Counted from the first letter of the stretch, positions 27,936 through 37,856 are shown. The stretch is 64,000 nt of DNA from Betaproteobacteria bacterium TMED82 (GCA_002170395.1 NHEJ01000006.1:67472-131471); one strand, 5' to 3'. Notes: generated by a model not told the origin, from the sequence alone. Program-made: numbers and translations.

Positions 27936-29450
27936 TTAAGATACGCTGGTCATTTTTTTTCTAATTGTCGGACTGAGAATTAACAAGAACACACCCGCTG
28001 TAAGAGAAACAAATGCTAATTTTTCGAAAACACCACTGTATATCTGAAGCGAGGCAATCCCAGAGACCGTTTCGCTTCCAGTAACATTTATTGCCATTAG
28101 TCCGGCGATCCACCCTGAGACATAACCCGCGAAAGAGCTGGACAAAAACCAAACGCCCATCATCATACCCATTATCTTACCAACAGACAATTTTGTTACC
28201 ATAGACAAACCCACAGGAGAAAGACATAATTCGCCGGTTGTATGTAAAAAATACATCATCACCAAAAATATTAACGCTACCTTACCTTCAGAATCCGCGT
28301 ATGCTGAACCTATAACTAATATATAAAAACCAGCACCAATTTGTAAAATTGCTAAAGCAAACTTAACAGGAGTGCTCGGCTCAATCTTTCTTTTCCCCAT
28401 AAAAGTCCAAAAGAAGGCAAAAAGTGGTGCTGATAGAATTATAAACATCGGATTGAGAGCTTGAAACATTCCGGCAGAAATATCTTTGCCAATATTAACG
28501 TTTCGGTCGGTAAAAAGAGTTATTGAGGAGGCAGCCTGTTCAAACAAAGCCCAAAATAATACTGAAAAAGCCATTAAAAGTAGCATACTGTAAATGTTGT
28601 CTCTTTCTGCTTTTCTGCATTCTCTTAAACAAAACCAAATTATCCAGCCAACCGATGCAATCCCTAAAATAATCAAAATTATTCCCAGACTCTGAGCCAT
28701 TTGCATAAGAACCCAAACAAAAATTAAAAATAAAATAGAGAAAAGATAAATACATTTTTCAAAGTTCAATCCTATAAAACTTTTTCTCAGGAGTAGTTCG
28801 GGATTAGGTGGAAGCCCTATCTTACCCAAAAGCGGTGTACCCAGATAGAACGTAAGAAGGCCAATGACCATACCAACTCCAGCTACACCAAACCCATATC
28901 TCCAGCCATATGTTTCTCCCAAATAGGCACATAATAAAGTAGCGGCGAATGCACCAATATTTATACCCATATAAAAAATTGTAAATCCACTATCTCGTCT
29001 GCAGTCTTCTCTATCGTAAAGAGTTCCAACTAAGGTTGATATATTAGCTTTTAAAAACCCAACACCAACTGCGATAAAAGATAGAGATAAATACAGAAAT
29101 TGAATTCCAAATTGTGACCGATTAATCTCACCACCTTCATAGAATGCCATCGGGCCCTCAACTGCCATGGATAAATGTCCAAACACCAGAAGAATGGCAC
29201 CAAAAGTCACGGCCTTTCGCATACCCAAATATCGGTCTGCCAAGATTCCACCCAGAAGTGGAAGGCCGTAAATAAGAGCTACATAACTACCGTAGATTAA
29301 CCCGGCCTCTCCGTCGGAGAATAAAAAATGTTTTGTCAAATACAAAATAAGTAAGGCCCTCATTCCATAGTAGCTAAATCTTTCCCACATTTCTGTTAGA
29401 AAGAGCACATACAATGCTGACGGATGACCAAACAAATCATTACGTTTCAT
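27936..29450 (-). CDS. POT-family proton-coupled oligopeptide transporter
   Basis: A 504-residue membrane protein with about fourteen helices. Near the N terminus is FLTEMWERFSYYGMRALL, which holds the ExxER proton-coupling motif of POT/PTR2 transporters. The PTR signature GLPLLGGILADRYLG follows, then FTIFYMGINIGAF. It imports di- and tripeptides with protons (DtpT/DtpA-like). The 178 bp upstream is AT-rich and contains a 10-bp palindrome TTGTATACAA at 29568-29577 of unknown role. Confidence 0.92.
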   Translation of the reverse strand: MKRNDLFGHPSALYVLFLTEMWERFSYYGMRALLILYLTKHFLFSDGEAGLIYGSYVALIYGLPLLGGILADRYLGMRKAVTFGAILLVFGHLSMAVEGPMAFYEGGEINRSQFGIQFLYLSLSFIAVGVGFLKANISTLVGTLYDREDCRRDSGFTIFYMGINIGAFAATLLCAYLGETYGWRYGFGVAGVGMVIGLLTFYLGTPLLGKIGLPPNPELLLRKSFIGLNFEKCIYLFSILFLIFVWVLMQMAQSLGIILIILGIASVGWIIWFCLRECRKAERDNIYSMLLLMAFSVLFWALFEQAASSITLFTDRNVNIGKDISAGMFQALNPMFIILSAPLFAFFWTFMGKRKIEPSTPVKFALAILQIGAGFYILVIGSAYADSEGKVALIFLVMMYFLHTTGELCLSPVGLSMVTKLSVGKIMGMMMGVWFLSSSFAGYVSGWIAGLMAINVTGSETVSGIASLQIYSGVFEKLAFVSLTAGVFLLILSPTIRKKMTSVS

Positions 29451-29628
29451 AATTTTCCAAAACTGTTCTTTTCCAAAAAGTGTCCATCAAAAGAAATATA
29501 CTGACAAAAAAAGTTTTACCAGTGAAATGAGACGAGACGAATTTTATTAACATTGCAAATTAAATATTTGTATACAATTTACATTTCGACTTTTTTGTAG
29601 AAACCGGCCGAACCCTCAAAATTATTTT

Positions 29629-30219
29629 TCAATCTAAAATTTCCCAAATGTCTTTCAAGTCTTTGCGCGAAGAAGGTTTTTCCCTGTCTCTTAAATCATT
29701 TCTAAGATTTTCCCTGTCTTCAAGATATCCTAAAGCAAAACCCATGACCACTTTTTCAAGGGAAGTATCCAAATTTAGGAAATCTGCTACTTTATCTCGA
29801 TATATTCCACCCATTCCGTGCGTATAAAGCCCCTCAATTCTCGCTTGAAGACTTAGAGACATCCATGAAGCTCCACAATCAAATTCACAGAGAGTATTTG
29901 CCTTCGGCTTTTTAGAAAAATTTAATCTAGCAATAAAAAAACCTAAAATGCTCGCGTCCTTAGCCCAAACTCTATTGCCCTCTGTCAGACACTCTACAAA
30001 AAATTTAAAACTACTAGCCTGCCTGCCTGCCGTATAAATTTTCCACGGTTGTTCATTTGAACACGACGGCGCCCATCTTGCAGCATCTAGAATTTTCTTT
30101 AGCTTATTTCCTTCCAGTACACACTGCTTAAAACTCCTAGGAGACCATCTTTCGTAAAATAGCTCATCAGCGTGAACTGGATCGCGAGCAGAAAAGTCAA
30201 TTTCATCAGTCATTTTCAC
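29629..30219 (-). CDS. Nitroreductase-family flavoprotein
   Basis: A 196-residue FMN-dependent oxidoreductase of the nitroreductase superfamily. Typical motifs are YERWSPRSFK at the N terminus, the ARWAPSCSNEQPWKIY segment (FMN and substrate contact) and GASWMSLSLQARIEGLYTHGM. The physiological substrate is unknown; members reduce quinones and nitro compounds or desaturate other substrates. It is 22 bp downstream of the Sel1-repeat gene on the same strand. An alternative ATG two codons in is possible. Confidence 0.85.
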   Translation of the reverse strand: MKMTDEIDFSARDPVHADELFYERWSPRSFKQCVLEGNKLKKILDAARWAPSCSNEQPWKIYTAGRQASSFKFFVECLTEGNRVWAKDASILGFFIARLNFSKKPKANTLCEFDCGASWMSLSLQARIEGLYTHGMGGIYRDKVADFLNLDTSLEKVVMGFALGYLEDRENLRNDLRDREKPSSRKDLKDIWEILD

Positions 30220-30241
30220 TCCTAATTAATATTCAGAAAAT

Positions 30242-30946
30242 TCAAGGGCATTGTCGAAGGTTTGATACAAGACATTGCTTTGCAAGGGCTTTAGCCATTC
30301 TCACTTCACTGTCCTTCATACTGAGAGAAGCATAATCAAGAACTTCTACAGCTCCGTCGTAACCATTAATTCTAGATACCTCTGTCCAGGCATATCCCTT
30401 TACAGCTTGTTCATCTCCGGCATCGCCTGATAAAAACATATACCCGGTCCAGAACTGTGCTTTAACAAGACCTTTTTTTGCAGCACTCTTGTACCAGGCG
30501 AGCGCTTTAATACCGTTCGCTTTCACTCCCCACCCATTTTGAAAAATACGGCCCATCATAAACTGAGCATCTTTGAATCCTTTTTTTGCCGACTTTTCAA
30601 ACCAACGTTTTGCCTCAGACCTATTTTTTGCAACTCCATACCCATTCTGATACAGAATACCCAAGTTATATTCTCCCTCTGCAAGACCTTGCTGGGCTGC
30701 TTTTCTGTACCATTTCATCGCCTCCGCATAATCTTGAGGAACTCCCCAACCCTGCTCATACATATACCCGATATTATTACCAGCCTGAGGGTTACCGGAT
30801 TTATCTAGTGCCCTGAAAGTTCTTAACGCAGTAGCATAATGCTGTCTATCCATAGCTGCAATCCCAGCCTCTAATCGAAATTCTTGGGCATGAATTCGGT
30901 CTAAATAAAAAACTGATATCACTAAGAAAGATACAAATAATCGCAT
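30242..30946 (-). CDS. Exported Sel1-repeat (TPR-like) protein
   Basis: A 234-residue protein with a signal peptide (first ~20 residues, ending IHAQ). Four Sel1-like repeats follow, each with an A..WY.KAA..G-type core: AMKWYRKAAQQG, AKRWFEKSAKKG, ALAWYKSAAKKG and a final diverged unit near YAWTEVSRING. Sel1 repeats form helical scaffolds for protein contacts in the periplasm. No enzyme domain is present and the role is unknown. It lies downstream of the putative glycosyltransferase at 30977 and upstream of the nitroreductase. Confidence 0.82.
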   Translation of the reverse strand: MRLFVSFLVISVFYLDRIHAQEFRLEAGIAAMDRQHYATALRTFRALDKSGNPQAGNNIGYMYEQGWGVPQDYAEAMKWYRKAAQQGLAEGEYNLGILYQNGYGVAKNRSEAKRWFEKSAKKGFKDAQFMMGRIFQNGWGVKANGIKALAWYKSAAKKGLVKAQFWTGYMFLSGDAGDEQAVKGYAWTEVSRINGYDGAVEVLDYASLSMKDSEVRMAKALAKQCLVSNLRQCP

Positions 30947-30976
30947 TTAAATAATTTCCTTTAATTTTTCTATAAA

Positions 30977-32014
30977 TTATTTCGAAGTAGAGAAGTCATC
31001 AATTACTCTAAGCCACTCCTTTTGAATTTTTTCTACCGTGTATTTTTCTTCAATTAGTTTTTGCCCTGCAAGAATTGTTTCAATTTGTGAGTTTGGATTT
31101 TTAGCCAAATTTACAGAATCATCCGAATTGATTGTGGCAAAAAATTCGTTAAATGGCAGATAAGAGTGAAGAGGTTCTGCTATCACGGGCAACCCCAAAG
31201 CCAGACTAGTTAATAACCTACCGGGACTCACACCACTTTTTCTCGGATCATTCTTAGAGCTCGGAATTATGACGTAGTTAGAAATTTTTGCTGCCTGGAT
31301 CATCGTCTTTATCGTCCATTGAGCTAATTGAATCTTTACACCTTTCGGGGCTAATTTTGCTGCCTGTTGAACAGCATCTTTTGGAAAGTTATTTGTGAGA
31401 ATTATCAAGTTGTTTGGAGGAGCTTTATGCATGCCTTTAGCCATAAAATCGAATAGATAAGCTATATTTGATACATGCCCAAACCAAAGAGCAGTAATTT
31501 GCTGATTAGGCCTATTACCTGGAGGAATCATATCAACTTCGACTGGTTCTGGGATAATGAAAGTGTATTTCTGCCACTCACTCGCAATATTCATCTTCAT
31601 TTTTTCAGATGGTAAAACTAATCCAGAAACATACTTTTTAATTTCCCGATAAAAGTCACCCACGACACCGGCTTTAGAAAAGTGGTTGTCTGTGTAATCT
31701 AAAAGAAGTTTGTTCCCCCGTTCGTTCAAAGCTTTAATTTTCTTTAACCAAAAGTCTCTCCTGGTTCCAGAGTCATCTAAGTATTGCCCAGTGTTACTAT
31801 CGAAAACAAACTTGGCCATAAACACAATATCTGGATCGTGAGCAGCTTCACGATAATTAGGAGGCAATATATTCTTACCAGCTTCAATACAAGCTGAAAC
31901 GCAAACTCCTGCCCTCATCCTCGTGCTCGCCAACTCAGTCTCAAATAATTCTGAGAAATCATTTGTCTTTAAATTTGATATCAACCAAGCGATTGTTGGA
32001 TATTTTTCAACCAT
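30977..32014 (-). CDS. Putative GT-B glycosyltransferase-like protein
   Basis: A 345-residue cytoplasmic protein with no signal or membrane segment. The C-terminal half has the layout of GT4-like transferases: ITALWFGHVSNIAYLFDFM, then ISNYVIIPSSKNDPRKSGVSPGRLLTSLALGLPVIAEPLHSY, which resembles the nucleotide-sugar binding region. The N-terminal half is poorly conserved (ASTRMRAGVCVSACIEAGK). Acceptor and sugar are unknown. It is divergent from the glycosyltransferase at 32195, so the two may act on the same glycan. Confidence 0.6.
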   Translation of the reverse strand: MVEKYPTIAWLISNLKTNDFSELFETELASTRMRAGVCVSACIEAGKNILPPNYREAAHDPDIVFMAKFVFDSNTGQYLDDSGTRRDFWLKKIKALNERGNKLLLDYTDNHFSKAGVVGDFYREIKKYVSGLVLPSEKMKMNIASEWQKYTFIIPEPVEVDMIPPGNRPNQQITALWFGHVSNIAYLFDFMAKGMHKAPPNNLIILTNNFPKDAVQQAAKLAPKGVKIQLAQWTIKTMIQAAKISNYVIIPSSKNDPRKSGVSPGRLLTSLALGLPVIAEPLHSYLPFNEFFATINSDDSVNLAKNPNSQIETILAGQKLIEEKYTVEKIQKEWLRVIDDFSTSK

Positions 32015-32194
32015 TCAAAAAGCCTTTGTGAACAAAATTTATAAATAAGATAGAATTAAGTTGTATGACGGCGATTCAATCAAATCTGTTAGTTAAGAAC
32101 AGCTTTGTTTTAATATACAGGATTCTCAATTTAGCAGAGTAATAGATTAGTCTTTTTTAGGGATACTCGGTAATACAGATGGTGATTATAAACA

Positions 32195-32890
32195 ATGAAT
32201 AACAAAGTTTTTATCGGTTACGATACACGAGAGGATATTGCATTTCAGGTTTGCGAGCATAGCATAAAAAGGTTCAACTCAAACACTGAGATCATACCCT
32301 TAATCCAACATGAACTTCGTCAACAGAAAGTTTATTGGAGGGAACTTGATAAATTGGCTTCAACTGAATTCACCTTTACAAGATTTCTGGTTCCCCATTT
32401 AATGAATTACAAAGGCTGGGCCTTGTTTATAGATAGCGATATTATTTTTTTGGAAGATGTTGATAATTTATTCGCACTAGCTGATGACAAGTATGCTGTA
32501 ATGTGTGTCAAACATGATTATAAGCCGAAGCCCGGAATTAAAATGGACGGTCAAGTACAGACTGTTTACCCAAGAAAAAATTGGTCTAGCGTGGTCCTTT
32601 GGAACTGTGGTCATGCTGCAAATGAAAAAGTTACTGTAGATAGTGTTAATAATCCTAATAATAATGGTGCTTTTTTTCATAGATTTAGTTGGCTTCGAGA
32701 CAGTCAAATAGGTGAACTCCCTTCAGACTGGAACTGGCTAGTAGGCTGGTATCGGGAGGGCGATGGCACTCCTAGAGCCCTACACTATACAGAGGGAGGC
32801 CCTTGGTTCAAAAACTATAGAGACTGTGATTTCAATTTAGAGTGGAAAAGTTGTCTTTATGAAATGATGGGTGAAAAAGCTATCACTTAG
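32195..32890 (+). CDS. Putative glycosyltransferase (GT-A fold, DxD motif)
   Basis: A 231-residue protein starting KVFIGYDTREDIAFQVCEHSI, a pattern shared by GT8-like glycosyltransferases. The metal-binding DxD is in WALFIDSDIIFLEDVD at about residue 85-90. Later parts (SSVVLWNCGH, LPSDWNWLVGW, ALHYTEGGPWF) fit the active-site end of such enzymes. It probably transfers a sugar to a surface glycan; donor and acceptor are unknown. It stands alone between a divergent gene and convergent manC. Confidence 0.68.
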   Translation: MNNKVFIGYDTREDIAFQVCEHSIKRFNSNTEIIPLIQHELRQQKVYWRELDKLASTEFTFTRFLVPHLMNYKGWALFIDSDIIFLEDVDNLFALADDKYAVMCVKHDYKPKPGIKMDGQVQTVYPRKNWSSVVLWNCGHAANEKVTVDSVNNPNNNGAFFHRFSWLRDSQIGELPSDWNWLVGWYREGDGTPRALHYTEGGPWFKNYRDCDFNLEWKSCLYEMMGEKAIT

Positions 32891-32913
32891 TAGTGAAGGG
32901 CAGCAAAGATATG

Positions 32914-34356
32914 CTACTGCCGTCCATACACATCCTCGAACCTTTCAATATCGTCCTCTCCCAAATACGTGCCAGACTGCACCTCGATAATCTCTAATGG
33001 ATCTTGGTAAGGATTCTCAAGTCGGTGCTTTGATCCAATTGGAATATAGGTAGATTCATTCTCTCCGAGCTCAAAAACCTCATGTTCTCTTGTAACTCTT
33101 GCCCTACCCTTGACTACAACCCAATGCTCAGCTCTTTTTTTATGTCGTTGTAACGATAGTCTTCCCCCTGGCTTAACCACGATTCTCTTTACCTGAAATC
33201 TATCTCCTCTATCAATAGAATGAAATACTCCCCAAGGACGATTAACTTTCTGGTGATTAAAAATCTGAACTATATCTTCTTTTTCAAGAATCTTGACCAA
33301 GTCTTTAACTTTCTCCGCGAGATCTAGGTTTACTACAAAAATAACGTCTGCTGTTTCTATAATCGCAGTATTTTTTATTCCAAGTGTAGTAACTAATCTT
33401 CCACTCGAGTAAACAAAACTATCACTTGATTCAAAAAAATAAGCTTCCCCAACTGACCTATTATTTTCAGCATCTGGTTTAAAAAGTTCTGAAAGCGCGT
33501 TCCAACTTCCAACGTCACTCCAGGCACTATCTAGTGACACCATATATAAATCATCGTGTTTCTCAATAACCGCATGATCTATCGATATCTCTGGACAGGT
33601 TTTAAACTCTTCAGGGTTCAATGTTAAGCAATTTTTTTCTTCATGACCCTTAGCTAATGCTCTTCCCACAGATTCAAACACACGAGGTTCATAATTTTTT
33701 ATAGTTTCTTGCATAGCAGCTGATTGAGCCATAAAACTTCCAGCATTCCAAAAAGCTCCATCCTCTTCGATTAGTTTTAAAGCACCGTCTGAATCCGGCT
33801 TTTCTACAAACTTCTTTGCGACAAATGAATTTCCGCCGCCAATTCTTTCCCCGGGTACAACATATCCATAGGCTGAACTTGGAAAACTTGGCTTTACTCC
33901 CAAAGCAACTATCCTATTTCCGCCAACTATATCTAGTCCCTCTTTAATACTTGCTAGGTAGCTATCTCTATTTGGAATGTAGTGATCAGATGGACAAAAT
34001 ATCAAAACTTCTTCCAAGTCCGAGCAGATTGCAGCAGAGCCCATAGCAGCGCAAGTATTTTTTGAATAGGGCTCCAAAATTAAATTTACGTCAACGCGTG
34101 CCAAGTTACAAATATGAAGAATTTGATGAAAATGGGAAGAGGATCCGATGCACAGTAGTTTATCTGCAACAGTAAACCCTTTAGATTCAAAAAAATCTTT
34201 TGCGTAATTGTCCCCTACTCTCTCAAGAGTCACTTGAAGTAAACTTTTTCCATTAAAAAGAGGAACAAACTGTTTTGGAAAAGCTTTGCGGGATAGAGGC
34301 CATAATCTACAACCTGAGCCTCCACACAAAATTACAAATCGAATTCTTTTACCCAT
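32914..34356 (-). CDS. manC: Mannose-1-phosphate guanylyltransferase / mannose-6-phosphate isomerase
   Basis: A 480-residue bifunctional enzyme that makes GDP-mannose. The N-terminal guanylyltransferase has GGSGCRLWPLSRKAFPKQF and the FVEKPD motif. The C-terminal type II phosphomannose isomerase cupin has RPWGVFHSIDRGDRFQVKRI, LSLQRHKKRAEHW and the GSKHRLEN metal region. Length and domain order match AlgA/ManC/CpsB proteins. It supplies GDP-mannose or its derivatives for surface polysaccharide. It stands 90 bp from the metalloprotease gene. Confidence 0.94.
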   Translation of the reverse strand: MGKRIRFVILCGGSGCRLWPLSRKAFPKQFVPLFNGKSLLQVTLERVGDNYAKDFFESKGFTVADKLLCIGSSSHFHQILHICNLARVDVNLILEPYSKNTCAAMGSAAICSDLEEVLIFCPSDHYIPNRDSYLASIKEGLDIVGGNRIVALGVKPSFPSSAYGYVVPGERIGGGNSFVAKKFVEKPDSDGALKLIEEDGAFWNAGSFMAQSAAMQETIKNYEPRVFESVGRALAKGHEEKNCLTLNPEEFKTCPEISIDHAVIEKHDDLYMVSLDSAWSDVGSWNALSELFKPDAENNRSVGEAYFFESSDSFVYSSGRLVTTLGIKNTAIIETADVIFVVNLDLAEKVKDLVKILEKEDIVQIFNHQKVNRPWGVFHSIDRGDRFQVKRIVVKPGGRLSLQRHKKRAEHWVVVKGRARVTREHEVFELGENESTYIPIGSKHRLENPYQDPLEIIEVQSGTYLGEDDIERFEDVYGRQ

Positions 34357-34445
34357 ATTAACTGCTAATTCAGCTGCCTTGCCAAGGCTTTATCGAATTA
34401 AGTATTATAGGGGTTTTCGAAATTTGTGTGTCGAGTTGTGAAAAG

Positions 34446-36986
34446 TTAACTCAAAAGAGTCATTACTTCTTGATTAGTTGTATTTGTCAGCGCTGCAACC
34501 TGTGCATCCATTAAACTCTTAATCTGAGCTCTAATTTCACTCATGAGTTCTGAAACAAATCCAGCATTTTCCACCTCAGAAACAAGCGATTGGCTTACTC
34601 CTGCGGCTACTACTTCACTATTACTGGCCACTCCGGAAAAAACAGAACCAAAGTTTTGCGTGACATTGGAGGCAGCAGTGGCTAGTACTGCCTGCTGCTC
34701 AGCTATTTGCTTCAACAATTCATCTAGAGCATCTAAGGCGCTCTGAATTTCTGCATCACTTTTTAATCCATCAGTAAATAGCACTTTAGCATCTGCAGGA
34801 GAAAATTCTCCTGAATCCACTACTCCCCTTGTAAAGGCCTGTATAGAGGGAATGTTCAATTTTGCTAATATAGGAAAGGCTGTGACATTTATACTTAAGT
34901 TAACCCTCACAACTGGCTTGTAAATTCTAGATGCATCGGCTTTTTTACCGATGGTATTTGCCGAAGTTGAACCATCTGCAAGCGTATAGTTTACGTCACT
35001 AAATCGAGCAATCTCTACGTCTGTTAAGGTGTCCGTACCATCAGAGCCAACATTATCTTGAATGGTATAAGAGCCTCCACCTGCATTAATTGTGTAATTT
35101 GCTTTTGCTCCACTGAAAACAGCTATGTCGCTACCAGCTCCACCCTCAATTTTATCGTCACCACCGTTTCCAGTAAATTCATTATCTTCGCTATTACCGA
35201 TAAGCGTATCATCTTTAGCGCCCCCTTTCGCGTTTTCGATAATTGCACTCGATGCAATTTGCAAATTATCAATTCCCTCGTACCAGCCTTTAGCAAAAGG
35301 AGATTTATTAGACCCACTAGCCTGATTATTATTTACGTTAGTTATAGTCGCTGTGGTACTAAAGTTACCATTGGCTCTCCAATAGACTGATTGCTCGTCA
35401 CTTGTCCAAATTCCAATGGAAGATGCTGTGCCTCCATTTAGATTTATTCGAACTTCTTCGGTTTGGTTGCTTGCATCAATAGTATCGATTCCGCCGCTAT
35501 CAACAATTGTTTTTAAAATATGAGGTTTATCATCGAAGACATAAGTTGTGTCACCTAGATTTGTATCCGTGGACGTTCCATACAAGTGTTCAATTACTTG
35601 GACGTCTAGCATGCCGGGGTCCGTTGGATAAAGGTAATAGAGGCTGAGGTTAGTAGGATTAGCAGTATTATCGGGTACGAAACGTACGTTTCTGTCGTCT
35701 GAGGTATATGACATTACAGTATTTCTAACAAAATCTTTCGCATCAGCCAGAGTTGTACTCGCTCTTCCTCCTCCGTCAAATGGGTGACTAAGTCCTACTG
35801 CATGACCAATTTCGTGCAGTGCGGTGTAGTAGTTGAATGTACCCTCATCAAATTGTGTCGAGTAGGGAATTGTGTACCAAATATCTCCATTTATTGGGTT
35901 GGAGCCAGGTCCATAAGCAAAGGCAGAATAGGTCACATCTCCGACTTCTGCAAGCACTCTAGATCGAATCTCTCCAACAGTTGTTCCAGATTCCGTAATC
36001 TTTTCCATGGTCCAGGCGCCGATCTGATCCCAATCGTCAAAAGCAGCATCCATCCTAGTTACTACATCCGAGCTGCCGATCAATGAGGCACCCGCTGTTC
36101 CAACATATGAGGCACCTGCACTAGAATCAATTGTGGCATTAACGTTGTAAGTATAGGCTACTCCAGATGTTACGTAGTAAGAGTAGGATAATGTTTCGCT
36201 AGGATCTAGCTCCCACTTATTCGCTAACATTAACGAATCCAACTCCTGCGTTCCGGTTGTATTATTTGCAGAAGCTCCAGTGACGGAGGTATTATTTTGA
36301 GTGGATCCGGCGTGAGCCTCAGGATTGGACGTGACCTGATTGGAAATATTTGTTCCTGACCGTAAAGCTCCCTCAGTGATTCCTGAGGAAGATAAATTGT
36401 TTGCGTCATTCTGAGAACAAATTGGGCAAGTAAGGCGATTATGATTCGTAACTGATTCAGCAATACCATGCGCAAAATTTACCTCTATTTCAGCCATAGC
36501 TTGAGCTTCGGAGTTAGAAAAAGCTTGTTTGTTAGTTACCGTATCGAAAAAAGTGTTTTTATATTCTTCAGTAATGGGACTTAAATTGACGTTTTGACTT
36601 GAAGCTCTGGTAATAACTGTTGAAATATAGGATGACAATTGATCTTCCGCTTCGGTTATTTCTGATTTAATTTTTTTCGTGGTACCCAAATCACTTGCAT
36701 TATTTAGTGCGTTAACTTTTTGCTTAATATCAACCAAATAATCACCGATCTTTCCTAAAGAATCAGAAGAAACTTGCACTAGAGAAGTTAACTTTGTGTT
36801 TTTATCGACAGTGTCCTTAAGCAAAATATATTGCGAATCAGAGGCAGAAATACTAAATTCGCTAGCCTGATTTGAAACTTTTTTTTGAATCTCAGCTTTG
36901 GCATTTTCCATAGACACAGCGTCAGACACATTTGCCAGTCGACTTTGTAAATAAGAGCTTGCTAGAAACTTAGATTCAATACTCAT
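34446..36986 (-). CDS. Serralysin-type M10 metalloprotease with flagellin-like ends
   Basis: An 846-residue protein. Residues 391-402 (HEIGHAVGLSHP) are the metzincin zinc site HExxHxxGxxH, and the Met-turn is M425-S-Y427, as in serralysins. The M10 C-terminal domain follows, with calcium-binding glycine/aspartate repeats around 583-620 (NGGDDKIEGGAGSD). There is no signal peptide. The first ~165 residues are helical, and residues 60-135 match the flagellin D1 helix pattern. The last 42 residues align without gaps to the last 42 of the flagellin at 39016, with 10 identities, including the LL before the final residue. This suggests a flagellin-protease chimera that may be exported by the flagellar system. 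A CxxC (187-190) lies in the linker. Confidence 0.85.
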   Translation of the reverse strand: MSIESKFLASSYLQSRLANVSDAVSMENAKAEIQKKVSNQASEFSISASDSQYILLKDTVDKNTKLTSLVQVSSDSLGKIGDYLVDIKQKVNALNNASDLGTTKKIKSEITEAEDQLSSYISTVITRASSQNVNLSPITEEYKNTFFDTVTNKQAFSNSEAQAMAEIEVNFAHGIAESVTNHNRLTCPICSQNDANNLSSSGITEGALRSGTNISNQVTSNPEAHAGSTQNNTSVTGASANNTTGTQELDSLMLANKWELDPSETLSYSYYVTSGVAYTYNVNATIDSSAGASYVGTAGASLIGSSDVVTRMDAAFDDWDQIGAWTMEKITESGTTVGEIRSRVLAEVGDVTYSAFAYGPGSNPINGDIWYTIPYSTQFDEGTFNYYTALHEIGHAVGLSHPFDGGGRASTTLADAKDFVRNTVMSYTSDDRNVRFVPDNTANPTNLSLYYLYPTDPGMLDVQVIEHLYGTSTDTNLGDTTYVFDDKPHILKTIVDSGGIDTIDASNQTEEVRINLNGGTASSIGIWTSDEQSVYWRANGNFSTTATITNVNNNQASGSNKSPFAKGWYEGIDNLQIASSAIIENAKGGAKDDTLIGNSEDNEFTGNGGDDKIEGGAGSDIAVFSGAKANYTINAGGGSYTIQDNVGSDGTDTLTDVEIARFSDVNYTLADGSTSANTIGKKADASRIYKPVVRVNLSINVTAFPILAKLNIPSIQAFTRGVVDSGEFSPADAKVLFTDGLKSDAEIQSALDALDELLKQIAEQQAVLATAASNVTQNFGSVFSGVASNSEVVAAGVSQSLVSEVENAGFVSELMSEIRAQIKSLMDAQVAALTNTTNQEVMTLLS

Positions 36987-37310
36987 AACTAAAATTGTTC
37001 AATTAAAAAATTTATTTCGCATGAATTGCGCACGAAACTCAAATGTTCAAAAAACCACTCAATACTGTTGCAATCGTCAAACAAACAAAAAGTTTTAATG
37101 TTTTTATGTTGTATTTACACAACTTAATTGCATTTATGCCTTTTAAATCTAATGCTGAAAAAGATCTAGTTATTTGGTCTCTATTCGAAAAACTGAAAAG
37201 TTATCAGAAAAATCCTCTTAATCTATGACAATAAAAGTAAATTTTTAAGCTTTAATTGCATGCCGTATAATGAAAGGCATTTAAGTAAATGATGAAAACG
37301 GAGACTAAAA
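36987..37310. other. Gap between metalloprotease and DJ-1-like gene
   Basis: This 324-bp AT-rich stretch should hold divergent promoters for the metalloprotease (minus) and the DJ-1-like gene (plus). A 61-codon open frame at 37043-37228 has no ribosome site or recognisable product, and I do not count it as a gene. I found no sigma-28 (FliA) type sequence for the metalloprotease. Confidence 0.5.
37266..37271 (+). promoter_or_regulatory. Probable -10 element (TATAAT)
   Basis: A perfect TATAAT lies 39 bp before the TTG start at 37311. The -35 at correct spacing (TTTTAA-like, 37243-37248) is poor. It would drive the DJ-1-like/HAD gene pair. Confidence 0.45.
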
Positions 37311-37856
37311 TTGAATTCACTACTACTCACTTACGAGGGCTTTCAGGATCAAGAGGTGGTTTATCCATACTATCGCTTACTCGAGGAGATTGATGAAAAC
37401 GGAGAAGTACATCTCTTTGCCAATAAACTTGGCAGGATTTTTGGTATATTAGGGTGTCATGTGCCATGTAATCGTCTTATTAACGACTTGAAAGAGGAAA
37501 ATAAAAGAGCGGCTTTGCTATCATCGTGCTCCTTGCTTGTTCTCCCGGGAGGAGTCAAGGCACTTGAAAAATTACGACAAGAAAAATATGTACTTTCATT
37601 TATAGAGGAATGGTACAAGAGTGGTAAGATCATCGCCTCGACTTGCCATGGAGCCCAACTAATGATTTCAGCTAAAATTACAAAAGGGCACGTAATATCT
37701 GGTTACTACAGTATCGAAGATGATATAGCTAATTCCGGAGCCACTTATTCAAGAGAGCCAGTGGTTGTCTCGAAAAATATAGTGTCTAGCCCGCATTACG
37801 ACAATATGGCTGTATGGATGAAAACAGCTGTTAAATTAGCAACTCAAGTATTATGA
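37311..37856 (+). CDS. DJ-1/PfpI-family protein
   Basis: A 181-residue protein of the class I glutamine amidotransferase-like DJ-1/PfpI family. The nucleophile cysteine is in the elbow IIASTCHGAQLMISA, and the VLPGG segment and the SPHYDNMAVWM end fit the fold. Members act as deglycases, proteases or chaperones; the activity here is not determined. The start is TTG at 37311, preceded by GGAG; an ATG just upstream is in another frame. Its stop overlaps the next start by 4 bp, so it is co-translated with the HAD hydrolase. Confidence 0.8.
   Translation: MNSLLLTYEGFQDQEVVYPYYRLLEEIDENGEVHLFANKLGRIFGILGCHVPCNRLINDLKEENKRAALLSSCSLLVLPGGVKALEKLRQEKYVLSFIEEWYKSGKIIASTCHGAQLMISAKITKGHVISGYYSIEDDIANSGATYSREPVVVSKNIVSSPHYDNMAVWMKTAVKLATQVL

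Noticed and set aside
29568..29577. Operator palindrome TTGTATACAA
   Set aside because: Only 10 bp, in AT-rich DNA, with no second copy seen.
37043..37228. A 61-codon open frame in the gap
   Set aside because: No ribosome site and no recognisable product.
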